NCBI GenBank assembly: GCA_963920665.1
Contig: OY987273.1
Span: 3,350,501 to 3,414,500 of the forward strand
Length of the DNA: 64,000 bases
Origin: Straminergon stramineum
Taxonomy: Eukaryota; Streptophyta; Bryopsida; Hypnales; Calliergonaceae
Reading direction: 5' to 3'
Within the stretch, counting starts at the first letter, position 1. Each line of letters starts with the position of its first letter. Of the stretch, positions 36,340 through 47,587 are shown piece after piece. Made by a program: the position numbers and the translations under genes. The notes under the pieces were generated by a model. The model saw nothing but the letters and a program-made list of their open reading frames with translations, was not told where the DNA came from and did not search any database.

Positions 36340-38372
36340 CTACTTTGCTTATCGTGCCTTCTTCTAACTGCTCTCGCCTTGACTCGATGGTGCTTGGATG
36401 GATGCCCTCGGAGTTGCTTTTGGAGTTGCCTTCACCGGAGTCATCCTCAATGCTACTTGGATCTGAATCTTTCAGATTTCTGGAGGTGAGTCTTCCACTT
36501 CCATGTCCTCCTCCTCTTCTTCCTCTGATCTTATTTGGTCCTCCTCTTCTTTAGATTTCTCAATCTAAGTGATCTCCCTCTGATCTTATTTGGTCCTCCT
36601 CTTCTTTAGATTTCTCAATCTAAGTGATCTCCCTCTCATCTTCTTCTTCTCCTAGAGAGGTTTCATCCAACACAATGGTCGTCCTCTCTTGCCTAGGATG
36701 AGGCTACTGCATGTGCTCAAAGCTTTTCGGATGAGCTGAGGTTGGATTCTTCAATCCTCCAATCTGGTTTGCCAGGTCACTCCATATAAGCAACCTAGGT
36801 GTCTGAAGGGTTTCCTTTTCAGGAAGACAAATCGTTGGAATCGGTGACGCAATGGTAACTTCTAGTGGCACCAACTCTTGTGTTCCGTTCAGTTGTTTGG
36901 CTGGCTCTTAAACTAACTTCACACTCCACTGGATGGTCTTCTCCAGTTAAGTTGAGAAGAGCTCGGTTGAATGCTGAAGAGTCTCTCTAGGAACTTTTGG
37001 TCTTGACGGAAGTGGTAGCAATGTTGCTACCTTCACCGGAGTTTCCGTGTCAAAGTGGATTTTTAGAAAGTGGAAAAAATCCATGACATGGTCCGGATCA
37101 ATCCACCCTAAGAGTTGGCGCATCTCCTTCAACTCAAAATCCATCCGTGATGAAAAGTTGACCAAGATCTGGACTTCCTTGGATCCGGTCAGATGTCCTT
37201 CCTTAATTAGGTGGTTCTAGACGAGGGAGGCCTTGACGACAAGCTTCGCGGGTCTATCCACCAAACCGGATAGGTTCTTGACAAGCTGTAGAGCTTCCTT
37301 CTCCCTTTGCTTCGTTGCAGCTAACTCTCCTTCTGCCCAACTCAAACTAGCTCGAAGGTCAGTCTTTTCCTTCTCTAGATTCTTGATCTGCTTCTCCTTC
37401 TGTCCCAACTCTTCTGGATTTGGAAGTTTTTGACTTCGTCAAGTATCTCCTCTAGTTCGACCTTCATTTTCTTGCTGATCCTTTTGAGAAGGTTTGCCAA
37501 AGTCTCGTGATACTCCTATGCTTGCAGTACTCAGTCGAATCCAGTCTTGAAGAACCCGAAATGTTTTCCTTTGGCTTCTCCGGAATAGGGAGTTTCCCTC
37601 GTAAAGCCGAATCGATAGATTTCCTTCATCTCCAATCTATGAGCTCCTTCTCTTCTTCCAGCTCTTCCTCTTCTTCAAATGCTGGATACTCTGCCTCTAC
37701 TTTGTCTATGAGGTTGTAATTTAGGATTGTGGATTTGGTTTTGTATTCTACCATTTTTGCATCACTCAAAAGTTCTGCATAGTGGTAGAGGTGGAACAGG
37801 TAAGGACCGATTTTACTGGTCTTAGCCTTTCATACATTGGCGACAAGCTTGGAGACCACTTCTCCCATGACTTTCCCCCAGTTGACTGGTCTATCCTCCA
37901 TTGCACCAAAAATGGTGTTGGTTATCGTAATCGTAACCTAGGTAGGCTTTTCCGGATACAAGTTCAGAATAAGGAACTCTAAGACTTGATTTTGCCTCCC
38001 ATCTAGACAGTCACTAATGGCATACCCTTCCTTAGAATGGACTGCATTCTTAAACTTTCCTACTACTAACTAATCCGTTTGAGAGGCTAATCTAGATTCC
38101 TTTCTACGGAATCCGTATACCTTTGCCCAAACCTCATCCGTCCAGGTTTCGGATCACCCCCTCATTGTCAACTCATATTGATTCGGAGCTCCTATGATGA
38201 GCTCCTGAATCATCTGATCGTTCTTCATAGTCCATGGCCTAAGGAACAAGCTGACACATTTTATCTTACTCATGTCATCTTCTAACTACAATCGATCCCT
38301 CAGCCTTTCCAGAATGGTCGAATAGACCATCTATGTAGTAACTAAAGGTTTCCGGACATCTCCCTTTGCCAT
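36340..38372 (-). pseudogene. B3 ORF: B-type coiled-coil protein, broken
   Basis: The frame starts at ATG 38372 (MAKGDVRKPLV) and follows the B1/B2 protein to the shared KA(R)-AK-TAG end at 36340. It contains the core (GYAISDCLDGRQ, ANTIFGAM-like, GPYLFHLYH), then EEE-rich acidic and coiled-coil parts. Several TAG stops replace W or Q codons, and frame changes occur, one of them near 37430. A 55-bp duplication near the C-terminal end shifts the frame. The product is not made as one chain. Confidence 0.6.
36522..36631. repeat. 55-bp perfect-looking tandem duplication in B3
   Basis: The block beginning CCTCTGATCTTATTTGGTCC at 36522 is repeated at 36577. It is absent from B1 and B2, so it arose after B3 inserted or in its own lineage. 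Confidence 0.85.
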
Positions 38373-38786
38373 TGAGAACCGGAAATAACTGAATTGCTAA
38401 AACGATCATTAACTCACCACTCTTTCATTCAACTATACGAGCGCAAAACTATTGCAAAAGAAAGAGGGAGGAGAAATGGGAGTGGCGGGGGTTAAGTACC
38501 CGTCATCCTTCGGACTGTTCCCAATAGCAGACCATTTACCTGTAATGGCTCTATAGATTCCTAGACCGGAACTCTCGACCATAGGCTGCCACTATCTAGG
38601 TTTCTAGAATCCGGTTCCGTCCAGGATCCTTTTATGGAACACTTGGATCATCTTCTCAACCTTAACGCAATGTTTAAGGTAAGAGATTCTAATTCTATTT
38701 GCCTATTGGAAATTTTGAAAAATTCCCTACTATTATAGTCTTGTTTTATACTAATTCGGTAGATTCCGAGTTTACGTCTCGCGACA

Positions 38787-39453
38787 ACGCGAGGTAACAA
38801 TTTTTTTCCAAAAAGTGTCCAAATTGCATTAACAAATGAATCCTAGAAATAATTTTATCATTAAGATGCTTACATTGCACCCCAAGAAAATTTGGTTCAC
38901 AAATCATAAGTTATTGAATTTTATTCCACGTTGTCTTGGTTGTCCGATCGTGCAATCGGAAGACCATTTGTCAGATCGGAGGGGGCTGAAAGCGGTCGCG
39001 TCATATCGACCGTCCGATGAGGCAGATGACCGGCGTCCGCCCAATCCGACGGTTGGAATGATGAAGATGTGATCATGCCCATCCAATTAGGCGGACGATA
39101 GATTGTCCACAAGATCAATAGTTGCCACACGGCAGATGGTCTGTCGTTTGCATGATCGGATGGCCAAGATGGTGTGGATGGATGATTGTCTGCTGCATTC
39201 GGGTCATCCGATCAGGCGGACGCAGACTAGCCATTCGCTCTTTGTAAGAGAGGCGGACAGCTTGTCCACATTCACTTTTGCCTTGCCCCTTGTGTTTTAC
39301 AAGTGTGGAGCGGAGAGCTTAGTTGTTTATCCTCCATTGGCTCCTCTCCTTGGAAAGGCGGAAGTCTTATTTTGGGGGGCCCCCTTTTTGTTATTTTTTG
39401 TAGCAATCGTGTAATTTTGAATTACAAATCATTGTTACGCAAAATTGATCAAG
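38787..39453. other. GGCGGAC-type island upstream of K2, no gene
   Basis: At 38930-39260 the DNA is rich in 'GTCCGATC', 'GGCGGACG' and 'CATCCGATC' motifs, like the islands at 28620, 30780 and 42390. No coding frame is convincing. Confidence 0.45.
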
Positions 39454-40737
39454 ATGCCTAGAGCAAAGATGGTGGCAAAAGGAAAGCAAGTGGTACAAGA
39501 AAGGATACCAAATACGGTGGCAACTAAGGAAATTCCCTCGGATGCATGCAAGGCATTCATGATCAAATGCATCGCCAAATTCTATGAGGCAAAAACCACT
39601 AAGTCCCTTGACACAAAATATGTAAGATATCAAGAGGAGGGCCCACAAAAATTCAAGGCAAATATGATGCGGAGAATGTTGGATGGCCTTCACATTCTGC
39701 AATGGCACCATGAAATAGAGAAGAGGGTCTTCAACAAATGTTTGGAGAACAAGGTGCATGATGCATTGTAGAACATTGATGTGGTCCTAGTCAAATATAG
39801 CAAGCAACACCGTGCAAATGATGAAGCCTTTGAGCAAGTCATTCTCAAAGCTCAATTGTTTATTAGTTGGTACTCTCCATTTGCAAAGAGGCAGAATAGG
39901 CGAGGGTCATTGGCTTGGTGGACTAGCGATGAGGGACTTATTGAATTGGATAGGAGTAGACGCCATCTCATAGTGCTTCCGGACACAACACGGGTGATTC
40001 CCCAAGATGACGTAATCATGAGGGGTGGGTATGCAATGGTTTAGAGGGTCCGAATCGAAGGATGTCCAGGGATAGCTTTGTCGTGTGAGTTTGCGGCAAA
40101 GATATCCAACCACCACGCCACGCAACCTCAACTTGTAAAGATGGAACACCAAAATGAATCAATGGCAGTGAGGACTCCACTTTTTGGAGTTATATGGTTT
40201 GTTGTAGTTCATAGAAGAACGAATGAAGGGTATTCATATTGGTGGAACGGTGGAACACTTCAACAAATGTTGAACATGGATAATGATTATCTAGACAACA
40301 TATATGTTTGGTTGCAATATTCCAATCCAACAAAGTCAGATGTGATTAAGGCTTACCATCTTGCTCGGTTTCAGTAGAAGCACACCAAGCTTGCTTGGGC
40401 GTTGGTACACATCATGAATGCGGTGTATGTTGCTAGACATCTACACAATGGTATTTCTCCAGACCACATCATGTTCCATTTTCTTGACAATGAGTCACAT
40501 GTGTATATTGGAATTTGCGATTGGGGCATGACTACTATAGCTACCAAACCAATGAAATCCTTGTATATGTTTACATCTGCAAGTGACATGAACGAAGCTT
40601 TGACAAGGAGGTGGTGGGTGGATCCAAGCATTGCATATTTGCATAGAAGAGATGTGGATGTGGAAATCATTCCACATTTATCATGTGCATCGGAGGAATA
40701 TGCGATTGGTAAAATTGCTCAAAGGATTAATAAGTAA
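39454..40737 (+). pseudogene. K2: degenerate DWG-type pseudokinase copy
   Basis: From ATG 39454 one frame without frameshift runs to TAA 40735, broken only by TAG at 39769, 40042 and 40375. It is a paralogue of K1: YWWNGGTLQQML matches K1's LWWNGGNLDEL, and GICDWGM at about 40510-40527 matches GICDWGI. A worn glycine loop (RGGYAMV.RVRI) and an AAK lysine are visible. The catalytic loop reads HNGISPDHIM, so the catalytic Asp is Gly and the following Asn is His. APE reads DPS, and the subdomain IX Asp is Glu. Even if the three TAGs were absent, the protein could not be a normal kinase. The three CAG-like TAGs suggest late inactivation of an already degenerate pseudokinase. Confidence 0.7.
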
Positions 40738-40977
40738 TGCATGCTAGAGGACTACAACAAGTTGCAATGGGAAACGAATGCAATGGCTATGTTTAGCCAC
40801 CAACAATTGGGAATTGTGTTTCACCAATAATTGGACCAACTTTGCCAAAGAGGCGATGGTTACTAGGGTGGTTTGGCCCACATCATCAATTGATTCACAG
40901 GGCAGTTCAATTGGCCTATGTCGGATGAACACTTCCGACATTCATATTAGTAATAGAGTGCAAGAAAGCACTATATA

Positions 40978-43900
40978 GAGCTTTAGAAATATTTGTTAAA
41001 TGTAGAGCTTCGGATTTATGTGTGTAAATTGCTTAGTATGTATGCACCTCTACTCCTCTAGAGTATGCCAATATATGTGAAATTGGACATACATTTTGAA
41101 TAGTTCAATGTATTTGAATTGCTAAATAATGAATGGATACCATTTTTTGTCATTTGAAGTATATCTTTTGTTTGATGCAAAGTGCAAAATTTCTTCTTGA
41201 ATGTAGATGGATATTGAGTTGGCAAGCTTGTGTGAGGAAGTGTTAATTGTATGATGTATGGGTGTAAAATTTTAGCGTTGTCCAATTATATTTGGAAAGA
41301 GCCTTGAAAGAAGATGGTTTCATTTACAATAAGAAATTACTTGGACCCTCTTAGAAGTTGTGTCCGAACGATTTCATTGATATTTGAATTATAATGACAA
41401 ACCCCTTCAACAATTGTGGTTTTCATTTTTTAGTCTTTATACTTGTAATGATATAATGTATTAACTGACAAGAGACCTAAATTCTTGACGATGAAGGATT
41501 TTAAAGTCATTTACAAAGAAAATTTATTTGAAAAAGGGTGTTGTGCCTTATTTATCGAAAATCCTCAAAATCAAGCATTCTTCTTTCTTGTTTTCATCAT
41601 GTCATTTTGAGATTCAATTGTCCTTCACTTTCTTTTTTAAGAATACTTCCCTTGAGTACATGATTGTATTTATTAACCCCTAAATGCCCAAGGCACCAAA
41701 TTTTGGTGTTTCAAAAACTTTGAAGTTAAGTAGAACCCAGCCAAATTGCTATTATTAGTAGTTTAAAATTTTGGAAAACTCTTCTTGAAGTCTAGTTTTA
41801 AAATCAAAAAGCCAATCTTGAAAATGAAGGATTTTGATTTTTCTATTCAAGATTTTGTGCAAGGATGCCCATTGCAATCATCACCTCCTCTAGTGTTGAG
41901 GGCTCTTGGAAATGAGCCTCAAATACAGTAATTCTTAGACTCTTGGAGGAAAAATCACAATAGAAATTCATTTAAGATTTTAAGAAAATTATAGGATAGA
42001 TTTTGAAAAACCGTAAATTGATTGAGGTTGTGCATGCTACACCTTATAACCTCATATTTTTTTAGTGACCAACTTCTTAGAATTGACATGCGAAAAGAGA
42101 ATTGAAATATTTTCTTACTTTGAACACCTTCATGATCAAAAAGACAAAAATCATAATCTTTCCATTTGTAAGTGATATTGTAATTTTTTTTTCCTATGTG
42201 ATCTTTAACATGTCTAGTTTGATTGTTTGAATTTGTATGGTTACAATTGAAAATGAATTGGTATAAGTTATAAAAATGTTGACTTTTTGTTCAATTTAGA
42301 ACAAATTTCAAGAAGGTCCAAACTCCAAACTGCCCTTGGGCATTTAGGGAATAAACAAACAAAATTCTACCCTTAATCATGAACTGCACGGCCTCGTGAA
42401 TGGCCTCGTGGACGACCAATAAGATTTGTGGGTGGGTAGGTGGGCGGTCTTCCAAATGTGCAGATGGCCAAGGTAGTTGCACGGTCAGGCGGATAGGAGG
42501 TTGGATTCGTAGACGGGGAGGCGGATAGACTGATCAACTATCAGATGGTGTTTGTGATTCGCGGACGGGCTACTAAAATGGCGATCGGCATCGCGGATGG
42601 GATCACGGATGGTTGTTGGCGGATGGGTTGCCTAGCGGACAAGGTCGTGAACGGGGTCGTGGACAGCCCTTAGCGAACGAGTTGGCGGGTGGACGGCGAT
42701 GCAAATGGGGTTAAACATTTACCCCCCTTAGTAAAAACCCCAAAACTGAATGTCACAGGACGTCCCGTGGGGTCACGTCTGAGGACATTGGACATCTGGA
42801 TGCTTGCAGCTGCGTCTGGATGTCATGTTAACCTTGATTAAATGCAAGAGGTGAATATCAATAAACTAATAGCTTGTCAACATTGATTTATCATTCTCTG
42901 TAAAGTAAAAGTTTATCCCAAATATTAAACCCTACAAACCCTAAACCCTACAAACCTGGAACCATGCTAACATAAATCAAATTTGTGTGATTTGTGAGGC
43001 ATTGTGTGTTTAAAGAAAATGGGTTATTTTTATGAAGTTACTAATACATAAATAGTTTATTTTATATTTCATATTATATCAAGATTTTTTCCAAACATAA
43101 ACACTCTACTCGTCTTGCAAAAACATTCAAGTTTGGCACAAATTCCCATCTTAAAAATTCCAACAAATGTCATAGTCAACTATACTTTCTAAGGTTTTAT
43201 AAATAATTTGTTCATGCTAGGCTACTATAGGGGTACATGTTTGCCCATATGGGAAGGGTTGGGAGTCTTAATTCTTAATGCAATTGTGTCTGAATCATTT
43301 GTTTTTTAATGTTTAATACAAGTTAGTGAAGAATACATTACTTAGATGATTTGTCAAGTGGAAATTTTAAAAATGAGAAAGGGATTTCCTACAATTTCTT
43401 CCACAAGACCAATGTTGAACAATTCTAATTCCAAATTTCAAACCACACTACATTGCCTTTATTTTATTTTGAGGTAGACAAAATAGGAAGGGGCAATCTA
43501 AATTGTTAATGTAATTGTGTTCAACTTCATTTTGTTCCTTCGTGAAGGCCTTATTGCCTAAGGCAATAAATTGAGGTGTAGACAATACTTTGAAGGTACC
43601 CTAAACCCTATTAAATTTACTATTTGGAAAAGCTTATATTTTGGAAAGATTCTTTTAGAAGTTTAGTTCTAGCATCTCAAATCCAATTTTGAAAATGTTT
43701 GATGATGTTTTTCTATTGAAGATTTTGTGCATTTGTGTTTATTTATAATCTTCATTTTCTTGTGTTGAGGGCTCTTGGATATAAGCTTCAAATGCACTTG
43801 ATCTTGCATAAATAATCTCATTATGAATTGAATCCATCAAATTGTAGAGTACATTTTTAGGAGCCATAAATTGATTTGGGTTATGCATTGATGCTATTTA

Positions 43901-44069
43901 ACCTCTTATGTTTTTCGTGACCAATTTTCTAGAGTTGATATGAAAAAAGATGATTGGAAGACTTCAAATCATTTCAAATTTTTTGCACCCTCATGACCAA
44001 ACATTATAATCTTTTAATATATAGGTGACTTTGTTTTATTTTCTTTGTCCATGTAATCTCTAGTATGAC
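40978..44069. other. AT-rich duplicated flank and GGCGGAC island, no gene
   Basis: Segment 41680-42240 and segment 43548-44069 are diverged direct copies. Shared blocks include 'GAAGATTTTGTGCA', 'GTGTTGAGGGCTCTTGGA' and 'TAAATTGATT'. Between them lie a GGCGGAC-rich island at 42390-42720 and a short CCCTAAA-like run at 42925-42960. The second copy is interrupted by B1, and the first preserves the unoccupied site near 42219. Confidence 0.6.
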
Positions 44070-47000
44070 TATCGCGAGCTGTAATCTTGGAATATTCTAA
44101 GTTAATAGTAAACAATTTATAATTATACAGAATTTTTTCAAAATTCTAATAGGAAAACAGGATTAGAATCCTCTTAGCCTAAACATCTCCCTAAGGCTGA
44201 GAGGATGTTCCAGGTGTTTCGTAACAGGATCTAGGACGAAATCGGATTCCGGAAACCCGGATAGCGACAGCCTACAGTCTAGAGTTCCGGTCTAGGAAAA
44301 TAGGGATCCGTTACGGGTAAATGGTCCGCTTCAGGAATGGTTGGTAAGATGACGGGTACTTAACCCCGCCACTCTCATTTGTTCTTCCTCTTTCTTCCAC
44401 AATTGTTTTGTGCGCATATAGTTGAGAGAAAGAGTGGTGAGTTAGTGATCGTTTCAGGAGCTATTGACTGTCCAGATCTTGGTCTAGTCTTTAGTTTGCA
44501 ATGGCAGTGGGGGATATCCGAAAACCATTGGTGATGGGACGGATGGTTTGTCCAACCATTCCAGAAAGGCTGAGAGAGTGGTCATAGTTGGAGGATGATC
44601 TTAGTGAGATAGGATGTGTCGGCCTGTTCTTGAGGCCATGGATAGTGAAAAATGATAGGATGATTCAAGAGCTTATTGTAGGTGCCTCGAATCAATATGA
44701 GTTGACAATGAGAGGGCGACCTGAAACATGGATTGACGAGCTCTAGGCCAAGGTTTACGGATTCCCCAAAAAGGGATCCGGATTAGCCTCCTGGATGGAT
44801 AAGTTTGCAGTAGGAAAATTTAGAAATGCAACACATTCTAACCAAGGGTATGCCATCAATGACTGTCTAGATGCAAGGCAGAAGTGGGTCCTAGAGTTCC
44901 TGATCCCCATCCTATATTTGGAAAAGCCTACCCGGTTTATGGTTACGGTAGCCAACACCATCTTTGGTGCTATGGAGGGTAGACCGGTTAACTAGGGCAA
45001 AGTGATTGGAGCAGTAGTCTCCAAGCTTGCCGCCCACGTCAGGAAGGCTAAGACTAGCCCCATTGGTCCTTACCTATTCCACCTCTACCATCATGCAAAA
45101 CTTCTAAGTGATGCGGAAATGGTAGAGTATAATACCGGATCCACCATCTTGCAATATGGCCTTATAGAGGAAGTAGAGGCGGAGCAACCACCAATTGAGG
45201 AGGAAGACGATCCAGAAGAGGAGGAGTAGCTCTTGGATCAAAGGCGAAGGAAATCCACCCATTTGGCTTTACAGGGAAAGCTTTCGACTCAAGAGAAGAT
45301 TCCGGTAGAAGAAGGAGGCATATCCGGATTCTTCAAAACCGGGTTCAACTAGGTACTACAAGCTCAAGAATACCACAAGAGCCTAGTGGATCTGTTGAGG
45401 AGGATCAGCAAGGAGTTGAGGATGGAGCCGGAAGACATACTCGATGCTTTGAAGAAACTTCCGAATTCAGAAGCATTGGAAAGGAAGGAGAAGCAAATTG
45501 AAGGCTTGGAGAAGGAGAAGATGGACCTTCAAGTTAGGTTGAGCAAGGCTCAAGGGGAATTGGCCGCAGCAAAGCAAAGGGAGAAGGAAGCCCTATAGCT
45601 AGTCAAGAACCTATTCGGGTTGGTGGACAAGCCGGCAAACTTGATCGTGAAGGCCGCTCTCGTACAAAACTGGCTTGTAGAAGGACATCTCATTGGATCC
45701 AAGGTGATCCGGATCCTGGTAGACTTCTCTTTGAGAATGGAGTCTACTTTGAAGGAGATGCGGCAGTTGCTAGGACGGATTGATCCGAACCGTGTCATGA
45801 ATTTCTCCAACTTTCTAGAAATCCACTTTGACACGGGGACTCTAGTGAAGTTGACATCATCAATGCCATTGCCATCTAGACCGGAAGCCCCTAGGGAGAC
45901 TCTCCAACATTCTATAGAACCCTTCTTGACACAACTCGAGAAGACCATCCGGGGAAGTGTGAAGATAGCTCAAGAGCCAACTAAGCAACCAAAAGCAACA
46001 TAGGAGTTAGCACCACGGAGACTACGGTTTCGCCACTTGTTCCAATATTCCATCTTCTTGAGAAGGAGCCACTTCAGACACCTCAACCACAAACCCGTGG
46101 GGAATTGGTAGACTAGATCAGAGCACTATTGAATCCGGCCCGGACCCATCCGGAAGGTTTTGAGCACATGCTATAGCAACAATCAAGGAAGGAGAGGGAC
46201 ACCATTATTTTGGATGAGACATCTTTAGGACAAGAAGATGAGAGGGAGATCACTCAAATTGAGAAATCTGAAGAAGAGGAATATTGGACCGGATCAAAAG
46301 ATGAAGAAGAGGAAGACATGGAAGGGGAATACTCTCCTCCGGAAATCCGGAAGATTCAAACCTGGGCAGCGTTGAAGATGACATCAGTAAAGGCAACTCC
46401 GAAAGCGACTCCTCAGTCATCCACTCGGGCACTAGCAAGTCTAAGTGGGAGCAATCAAAAGAAGGTACGGAAGGCGAAGTAGTTAGAATGTAGTTAGTTA
46501 GAATTTGAATTTTGAACCGGATCTGGATTTCGAGGTGTGGGCCTAGGTTCTGGATTTGTAGGATCTAACTTTTCCAGATTTTTTGGGAAGTCTGTGAGTG
46601 GTCACCTAGATTTTCGGGTGGCTTTTTGGCCTTTTTGGCTTTGGTTGTTTTGAGTTTTTAAAGAGAAGGGTAGGTTTGTTGCCCTCTTATTCCATCCTAG
46701 CGTTATAGTTTGTATTTTGGCATCTTTTCTTTAATCTGAGCCACCAAGTGGACCCTCAGGAATTGATCTGTCATATATCCAGCTTTTCGGTGTTGTCTTG
46801 TGAGTGTGTTTAAGTAAGAGAGGAGAAGGAAAGGAGGAATCCGGATTTTAGGGGACTTGGATCTGATTTGTGAGGAACGTTTGTGACGTAGTCTAGGCTA
46901 GAAATTTTGGTCTTGAGCAAGTGCCTCTAAAACACTGGAATGGGAATCCGATTAGGAGTGACGTGGGTGCAGATCCGGAATACCAAGGAGGGTTTTGTGC

Positions 47001-47587
47001 GGAGATAAGCAACTACCAATGGAAGAAATCCCCATACCACTTATCGGAAGGTCAGCCAAACCCTAGGATCAGTCTAGCAAACAACTTACAATCCCTATAT
47101 CAGTTCCGATTTCTATTGGTCTGTTGTTGTAGTGGAAAAGTCTAGAGGCCGCTCTGTGTAACCTGCCTTCCGGATTGGCCATCTAGAATGTTGTGAGAGT
47201 GTTTCCGATCTCATCTAATGCAACAATTGGTCTAAATGTGTGTTGTGAAGTTTAGAGAGAGAAGAGTGCGTGAGAAATACGAGTGTTGAGTCCCTATCCC
47301 TCTATACAATCAAAGGCAGACCCTCTGAGGGTAAAACAGAGGTATCAAAATCTAGTGTTTGTGTGTGAAGAGACGAATCCGGATTCCAAGTAAGAGTGGA
47401 TCCGGATTGAATTCCAAAAAGGTAGTTAACCGAAAAGAGAGAAAAGAGGTAAGGAAAGAGCTAAAGTTGGTAAAATGGATAATCTTCGCTTGCAACAACA
47501 GTCTAAAATCCCCTGGGACGATATTTCAAGTTAGTTTAGATGTTTTGGTATTGTAAATGGTATTTACCACCCGCTACGCATACAACA
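44070..47587 (+). mobile_element. Element B1: 3.52-kb TG...CA-type unit with internal ORF
   Basis: It starts TATCGCGAG (TG has become TA) and ends ATACAACA. The flanks ATGAC and ATGAT match at 4 of 5 bases. The duplicated host copy at 42214-42240 reads CTAGT-TTGAT-TGTTTGAATTTG. This corresponds to the left flank (CTAGT), one target copy, and the right flank (GAGTTTAAATTTAG), i.e. an empty site. The ends and the target duplication are therefore confirmed by comparison inside the window. It contains ORF 44501-46482 and no pol genes. Confidence 0.8.
44501..46482 (+). pseudogene. B1 ORF: B-type coiled-coil protein, broken by TAG only
   Basis: From ATG 44501 (MAVGDIRKPLV) the frame carries the conserved core (GYAINDCLDARQ, LEKPTR, ANTIFGAMEGRPVN, GPYLFHLYH) and an acidic patch (EEEDDPEEEE). 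Long Lys/Glu coiled coils (45380-45600) and a C-terminal acidic, then basic end (KKVRKAK) follow. Premature stops are at about 44588, 44744, 44993, 45227, 45350, 45596 and 46001, all TAG. After a one-base deletion near 46015 two more appear, also TAG. B2 has W at the positions of 44744, 44993 and 45350, and Q at 45596. The end KVRKAK-TAG is shared with B2. I recognise no family with confidence. The 'VNWGKVI...PYLFHLY' run faintly recalls proteins annotated as putative plant transposon proteins. Confidence 0.65.

Larger units (their letters stand above)
35245..38786 (-). mobile_element. Element B3: 3.54-kb TG...CA unit with internal ORF, reverse orientation
   Basis: On the reverse strand the unit starts TGTCGCGAGACG (at 38786) and ends CATACGACA (at 35245). 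The flanks ACCCG (35240-35244) and ACGCG (38787-38791) match at 4 of 5 bases. It aligns over its length with B1 and B2. The beginning TGTCG and the end CGACA are inverted, a longer palindromic end than TG/CA alone. It holds one ORF (36340-38372) and no pol genes. A 55-bp tandem duplication sits in the ORF at 36522-36631. Confidence 0.75.

Noticed and set aside
39454..40737. TAG read as a sense codon (alternative genetic code)
   Set aside because: Across paired copies TAG stands where the other copy has W in some places and Q in others, and normal termini also use TAG (for example at 46480 and 51861). One meaning cannot fit. Point decay explains it better.
42925..42960. Interstitial telomere repeat
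   Set aside because: There are only about two CCCTAAA-like units with CCCTACAAA variants, too short to call.
44501..46482. Stops repaired by RNA editing, as in some plant organelles
   Set aside because: The elements are repetitive, non-organellar and also carry frameshifts. Lost W codons (TGG to TAG) cannot be restored by U-to-C editing.
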